From the NCBI GenBank assembly GCA_964030785.1, contig OZ034975.1, positions 21,631,142 to 21,695,141 on the forward strand: a DNA stretch of 64,000 bases. Reading direction: 5' to 3'. Each line of letters begins with the position of its first letter. Positions within the stretch are counted from its first letter, which is position 1. Origin of the DNA: Siderastrea siderea (Eukaryota; Cnidaria; Anthozoa; Scleractinia; Rhizangiidae). This document shows positions 59,601-64,000 of the stretch, piece by piece. The notes below the pieces were generated by a model. It searched no databases and had not been told where the DNA came from. It was given only the letters and a program-made list of their open reading frames with translations. A program made the position numbers and the translations under genes.

Positions 59601-61010
59601 TCATGGTTATAACCGTCTACAGGAGCGCGCTCAACCCATCTTTCACCTCCATGCCCGCAAGCAGCGTGGTGAATATGAATTTTACGAAGTGCTGCTTCTT
59701 GTTCAAGCCAGCGAAGAGATTCTGAAGAAGATGAATGTTTTGGATAAAAAGCTTTCTCAAAAGCTGTTTGTGGTAATTCAACTCTTTCTGCCGGACAATC
59801 AATAACCGTTTTTCCTTGTGAACATGTTTGGATATGCCGTTGAAGGTTGCAAGCTTTAGTAAATCTTGAACGACAATGAACACACGCATAAGTTTTTGCA
59901 AGCTTCGTAATATCTTTTATAACGAAAGCATGCCCTTCGTAAATTCCAATTGTCAAAATATTTGTTAATTTGGCTGGTGGTTTCCTTCTAAGATGCCATA
60001 CCACTTCACCATCCTCCATACGTTCAGGCTCATATACACAGATTCCCAACCAATCTTTGAAATTTTGTTTTTTATTAAGATGTTTTTCAACCTCATCAAG
60101 TTCATCTAAAGATGTTTTTCGGCAATCTTTTGGAGTAGCTTTGAGATTGAAGAAACTCTTAGCAAGTTCCCGTACTGCCGTTGTACTTCGATCTGGTCTT
60201 GAACCGCAGTGTACCGCAATACAGCGCCAAAGACATAAATTGTCTTTGTATTTGTCTAAAGCCAGCATATAACGATTATGCGCAAGGTTACGCAGCCAAT
60301 CTGGTAATGGTCCTGTACCTAAAAGTGGCTGACGGTCAAGAACGACCTTTACATCAACATTAAATTGGTTTTCAAACACCCATTTTGTGTCCGGTCTATT
60401 TATGTTGTCGGGGTCCAGACGTACTTTTTCCCGCTTACTCAACCATTTCTCCGCATCAAAAAAACGTTCAAACCAAGGCGAACCTCTGTTAGTGTACATC
60501 ACCATTGACAAATCGTCTTCAATGTTGCGTAGCTGATCTGAAAAAATATGTCTAGCATAAAAAGATGTATGAACTTTATCTCGTATTTTTGTCATAAAAT
60601 CGGATGTTAAATCTCTTTCAAGGTCTCGAATGGAGCGCCATCGAATGAAACGGCGCCCTCTTACCTCATCTCCTTCATGTTCGGTATTATCATATAAATC
60701 AAGAATTTCATTCTGATAGTTTGTAACATTTCGGATATTTTCTCGAGAAATTGGATCAAACTTCCTCAAAATTTCTTGTGTTTTTCTCCCCCCTCTATTA
60801 CGAGGAGGGGCAGTCGGTTGAAAAGTTTTAGGAATTAAAGGTTTATTTAAACTCTTCTCCACTTTCTCAGAAATAGGTTCATCCAATATGTTCTGAATAG
60901 TTTTTCGAACAGCAGGAGCATCCTCTGCAAGGTAATTGCTCTAACGCTTGTAACGTTGCTGGATCAAGTTCTTTCAAAAGTCCTTCAATGTTTATGTTAA
61001 GTACAGACAT
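56605..61010 (-). pseudogene. POLB: Protein-primed DNA polymerase B, multiply disrupted, with replaced segment
   Basis: Same domain order as in element 1 from the ATG at 61010. Lesions include an extra G near 60933, a 2-bp loss near 59573, replacement of the Exo I region by 834 bp of unrelated DNA (58561-59394), an extra T near 57968 and a 2-bp loss near 57076. Motif A (Y-D-A-N-A-L-Y), motif B (G-N-S-G-Y-G) and motif C (D-T-D-S) are still readable in separate frames. The natural stop TAG at 56605-56607 is intact, showing the true C-terminus. Confidence 0.92.
58561..59394. other. Unrelated 834-bp segment inside the polymerase pseudogene
   Basis: The sequence leaves the polymerase reading immediately after TTAAAC (58560) and returns at TTAATATTTATTTC (59395). 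In element 1 these two points are about 343 bp apart. The insert is AT-rich host-like DNA with no terminal inverted repeat or target duplication that I can see. It therefore looks like a repair-type replacement and not a transposon. Confidence 0.75.
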
Positions 61011-61107
61011 TGCAACTTGGATATAACAAAGATGTGTATTTCTCTAACTGGAAAAAAATTTTTTTTTGTATGTGTGATTCTATAATTGAAAAAATTTTTA
61101 AAATGTT

Positions 61108-61362
61108 TCATTTTATTTTGATTGGTGATCGAATGTTAAGCTCTGATCCCAATGCAATTTTCGTTATTACTGTCACAGATAATATAAACAATCCTGCATA
61201 AAAGAGATATTGAAGCATCAGATGAGTGTTTGCTTCAATAAATACTAAAACTGTGCAAAAGTTAGTAATAAATGTTGGACCATAAACATAACAGCTCAAT
61301 AGTCCAAAAGCAGACCAAATAAACAGATTTATAGTGAAGGGACTAAGACGACAACTTGCCAT
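61108..61362 (-). CDS. Small two-TM membrane protein (84 aa), element 2
   Basis: Homologue of 38821-39087 with the same hydrophobic segments and few substitutions. The C-terminus is four residues shorter because of a deletion. It lies between the polymerase start and the right terminal repeat. Confidence 0.7.
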   Translation of the reverse strand: MASCRLSPFTINLFIWSAFGLLSCYVYGPTFITNFCTVLVFIEANTHLMLQYLFYAGLFILSVTVITKIALGSELNIRSPIKIK

Positions 61363-61456
61363 TGTGTTATTTTCAATATATTTAATTCTTCAAATGTTTG
61401 TAAATTATCTCACGTTTTTCTTCTTTTTTATGCTGGGTGGTTTATTTCGGTTAATA

Positions 61457-61638
61457 AGTGGTATATCAAGAGTCAGACAAATACTACCTGATTCTCAGCG
61501 GTTTATTTTCTAATTTTAAAACTCCCACATAATAAACAAGCGAGCAAAGGGAGCTTGTTTATTAAGGTGGGGGTTTTAAAATTAGAAAATAAACCGCTGA
61601 GAATCAGGTGGTATTTGTCTGACTCTTGATATACTACT
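61457..61638. repeat. Right terminal repeat of element 2, palindromic
   Basis: Inverted copy of 44541-44722. One arm starts AGTGGTATATCAAG (an A-to-G change relative to the other arm). AGTGT follows at 61639. Confidence 0.92.
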
Positions 61639-61760
61639 AGTGTGGATTCTTCAGATCACTAATCCGTGATTAATCCATTTTCGGATTTAGGTAAAGAAAC
61701 GCAAAATCCGTTTTTGGGTACAAGAATCCGGATTTGGATTTTCCCAAAGAAACGCACCCT
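61639..61760. mobile_element. Right part of the host MITE-like element split by Polinton 2
   Basis: Starts with the AGTGT duplication and ends CCCAAAGAAACGCACCCT, the inverted counterpart of 43971-43988. It contains repeated AATCCG motifs as in the left part. Confidence 0.55.
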
Positions 61761-62087
61761 GAGACACGCGTAAAAAAATTGTTCATGTTTTGTCATGTGC
61801 CGGAGATCATGTTTACCGGGTGTTTATCTTGCAGTCGGAAAGCTGGCGGATATTCCATTTCGTGATGTGAATTTTCTTCGATACTTCGGTTGTTCGAACA
61901 TTTGCTTTCTTGATTTTTTGATTAGCCTTGTGAACATTCGCTTGACTTGGCGAATTGTCGCGCCAACACGGCGAAAAATTGCTCGAAAGCTCGGTGATAT
62001 TTCAAAGAGAATAGAGCGCGAGATTCGCTCTCATTACTTTTGCAATACCTCACACTAACACGAGCACTACAAGTTTCTTCGGCTGGA
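61761..62087. other. Host sequence, nothing recognised
   Basis: About 330 bp with an 87-codon plus frame (61795-62058) that carries no recognisable motif. I do not call it a gene. Confidence 0.35.
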
Positions 62088-62335
62088 CCCTCAGTACTTC
62101 TTGCGCCTTCTTGCGGCTTGCGGTAACATTAGTAACTTCTTGCGGCTTCTTGCGGCTAGATTTTCAACTTCTTGCGTTTCGAATGTTCTTGCGGATAAAC
62201 TGCAAAAACCTAGCACTTTCACTTCTTGCGCGGGCTTGCGTGTTCTTGCGGCGCAAGAACTTCTTGCGCCACTTCTTGCGCGTGCCTTATTTTTGGGCTG
62301 TACGAGGGCTGTACGAGGGCTGTACTGTATTTGTC
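62088..62335. mobile_element. TTCTTGCG-rich repeat element (copy 2, inverted)
   Basis: Opposite orientation to 41805-42015. Many TTCTTGCG motifs, including GCGCAAGAACTTCTTGCGC, and a terminal triplication of GGGCTGTACGA before CTGTACTGTA. Together with copy 1 it defines a family ending in ACAGTACAGCCC. Confidence 0.65.
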
Positions 62336-64000
62336 TTGTATAACGCATGCGCAATTGAGTAAAGCAGCTAATAGGATTGAATCCGAAATTGACTGTGTTG
62401 TCTGATCTAGTTAGTGGTTATGGTGAAAACTTTTTTAGCGCAGGAGTTTTTTTATTGGGATTGACATTTTGAGGGGTGTAAAAATGTGGGAGTCAGAAGG
62501 ATTTGTGAATGTCAGGAGCATATCACGCTTCTGAGAATGTGATTTGCTTTGAAAGTTGCGTTTTGGATAGGAGCGGCGTAATATTGTGCTGCGTGAGAGG
62601 CAGTTTCCCTTGGCGTTTTATTGGGGGGGGGGGGGGGTGGTTTGCGAAGTGGATTGTAAGGTTTCTGATTGGCTAACTTGTATTTCGCAGCGGACAAAAA
62701 GGACAGTTGCGTTTTGCCGGCGTGGGCTAGGAAGAGAAGGAATTGGTACTAGTATGATGATGCAATATTGGTTGATTGCACCATCAGTACATGATAGTTC
62801 TTGTGAACGGAGAGAAATGAGTGTTTATTTGAGGCAAGAAGTTGATACGAAGGAATCGTCATTAATAAGGAGATTAATTAATAAGGTAGGTGTTACGAGT
62901 CTTTTTGCATTGAAAGAACGAAAATATCTGAATATTATCGACGGATTTGTGTGGTGTGCATGTGTTGTTCGCTAAAGGCTACGAGCAGTCTCGCTTTCCG
63001 TTCAGAGATAGATAGTGAAGGAAAAGAAAAACAAGCGAGTGAGCGCGAAATCGATTGCGGCTCGACACGCGCGTTAGCTTTCAAAAACGTGGGCGACTTT
63101 CGTCCCCGCTCGCTTGTTTACTTTTGCAAGGGGATTACCGGGTTAGCAAACCGGATTTAAACATCACGTCATGAGATATGCCTTGACGTGCCCCATACTC
63201 TGACGATCTGCTCGAGCTCGTGTTTATCACGCGTTATATTCTACTGCTATGTTCACTGTTTGTATTTAAGGTCTAGGCACAACAGTAAATACTTCGTTGT
63301 CCCTGTGTGAGCATTCTCAGTTGTGGACGAATTCATATCGACATTCAACGTTTGAGTGATTTTGCGTTTTCCAGCACAAATAAAGCGATGAGAAAGATAA
63401 GCTGAGTCATCAGAGTTTAGACATTACGTCATCCAGTACCGCTATAGTCAAAATATTGTGTCACACAATCACACTTTTCGTCACGCCGGCTCGTAAAAAA
63501 AGAGGATCGCGCTAACATTTGTGAAACCTAGGGGTGGGGAGGGTCAGAATGGCCGGTTAAAATGCCCAACGGGCTTTCTTGTTTCATTTAGCCTGCACGA
63601 TCGGAACGTACTGGATGAAGTCTGATTACCGAACATCAAGCCTCTAAGCTGACTATGGAATTTGTATCCAATGAATTCGAAAATATACGCGCGCTTAGGT
63701 ATTTTTAATTTTATGATGCAGATAACAACTTAACCGTTAAACTTATTTTCTTTTTCCTGTAAGAAGAATGATCCATTTCTTGTGGGGATTCAAATGACTA
63801 ATCCGGACGACTTGTCCTTCTGGCCGGTAGGATCTTGTTTTGTTTTGAAAAACCTACCGCTCAGAAGGACAGTCTTTATATTTCAACCAGTTGACTGCTG
63901 ATAAAGTTGCAGCTTGGTTGGAACACAGTTTTGTTTATTCCTCTTTAGACTAGCACTAAATGTTTGAATTTCTGGACATGAATATTTTAAGGTTTTTACA
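62336..64000. other. Host sequence, no gene recognised
   Basis: Contains a G run at 62623-62636. An inverted repeat of AAACAAGCGAG (about 63028) and CTCGCTTGTTTA (about 63109) is also present. A further pair, GTCCTTCTGGCCGGTAGG (about 63809) and CCTACCGCTCAGAAGGAC (about 63854), resembles a small foldback repeat. The longer open frames (62586-62975, 62951-63160) show no known motif. Confidence 0.35.

Larger units (their letters stand above)
44541..61638 (+). mobile_element. Maverick/Polinton element 2 (17,098 bp)
   Basis: Same gene order and orientation as element 1, with similar but not identical terminal repeats (AGTAGTATATCAAGAG against AGTAGTATATAGAGAG) and a different target duplication. 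Intact here: F-box-like, 109-aa, 161-aa, membrane-active capsid, protease, major capsid, integrase and two-TM genes. Damaged: fibre C-terminus, ATPase Walker A lysine, coiled-coil, minor capsid, basic protein, PLA2, zinc-ribbon and polymerase. A block of the polymerase gene is replaced by 834 bp of unrelated DNA. Confidence 0.95.

Noticed and set aside
22831..61638. Interpretation as a tandem duplication of one Polinton
   Set aside because: The two elements have different 5-bp duplications, different terminal sequence variants and unrelated flanks.
1..64000. CRISPR arrays, rRNA genes or bacterial operons
   Set aside because: No regularly spaced palindromic repeats with unique spacers, no rRNA-like sequence, and spliced animal exons show the window is eukaryotic.

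Overview
This is animal nuclear DNA, most likely from a cnidarian and plausibly a stony coral. The host clues are three correctly spliced minus-strand exons of an animal NAA50 acetyltransferase gene near the left end, AT-rich intron-containing sequence, and a dense litter of tRNA-derived SINEs, non-LTR and Penelope-like fragments and short inverted-repeat elements. The cnidarian assignment rests on my familiarity with the mobile-element protein families and is inference.

The main content is two complete, related Maverick/Polinton-type elements (endogenous double-jelly-roll DNA viruses) in the same orientation. Element 1 spans 22831-39364 (16.5 kb) and element 2 spans 44541-61638 (17.1 kb); 5.2 kb of host DNA lies between them. 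Each has a different 5-bp target duplication (TAATC and AGTGT), so they are independent insertions and not a tandem duplication. They share one gene order: F-box-like Cys-rich protein (+), 109-aa protein (-), membrane protein (-), collagen/tail-fibre protein (-), packaging ATPase (-), coiled-coil protein (+), minor capsid protein (+), basic protein (+), major capsid protein (+), membrane-active capsid protein (+), adenain-like protease (+), zinc-ribbon/PLA2 protein (+), zinc-ribbon protein (-), RVE integrase (+), protein-primed DNA polymerase B (-), two-TM protein (-). Integration and replication genes lie on the right; packaging, capsid and maturation genes lie in the centre. Both elements are decayed, but with different lesions.

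The most interesting signals are inside these elements. Two genes per element appear to use -1 programmed ribosomal frameshifting. The protease has no ATG and no TATA-like box; it is entered at A_AAA_AAC directly followed by the stop of the upstream gene. The zinc-ribbon/PLA2 gene carries G_GGA_AAC directly followed by TAG, a 7-nt spacer and a GC-rich hairpin. Both sites are present in both elements. Each terminal repeat is also a 182-bp palindrome, and element 1 contains a compact multi-hairpin region closed by an 11-bp perfect stem that looks like a structured RNA.

Layout: 1-5.2 kb NAA50 (-) with a divergent spliced pogo-domain gene (+) at 5.2-5.65 kb; 5.8-21.4 kb host repeats (SINEs, LINE and Penelope remnants, three TTAA-flanked MITEs, other inverted-repeat elements, a TAG/CAG microsatellite); 21.6-22.8 kb and 39.4-39.8 kb the two halves of a host foldback element split by element 1; 39.8-44.5 kb host repeats; 61.6-64 kb host DNA with further repeats.
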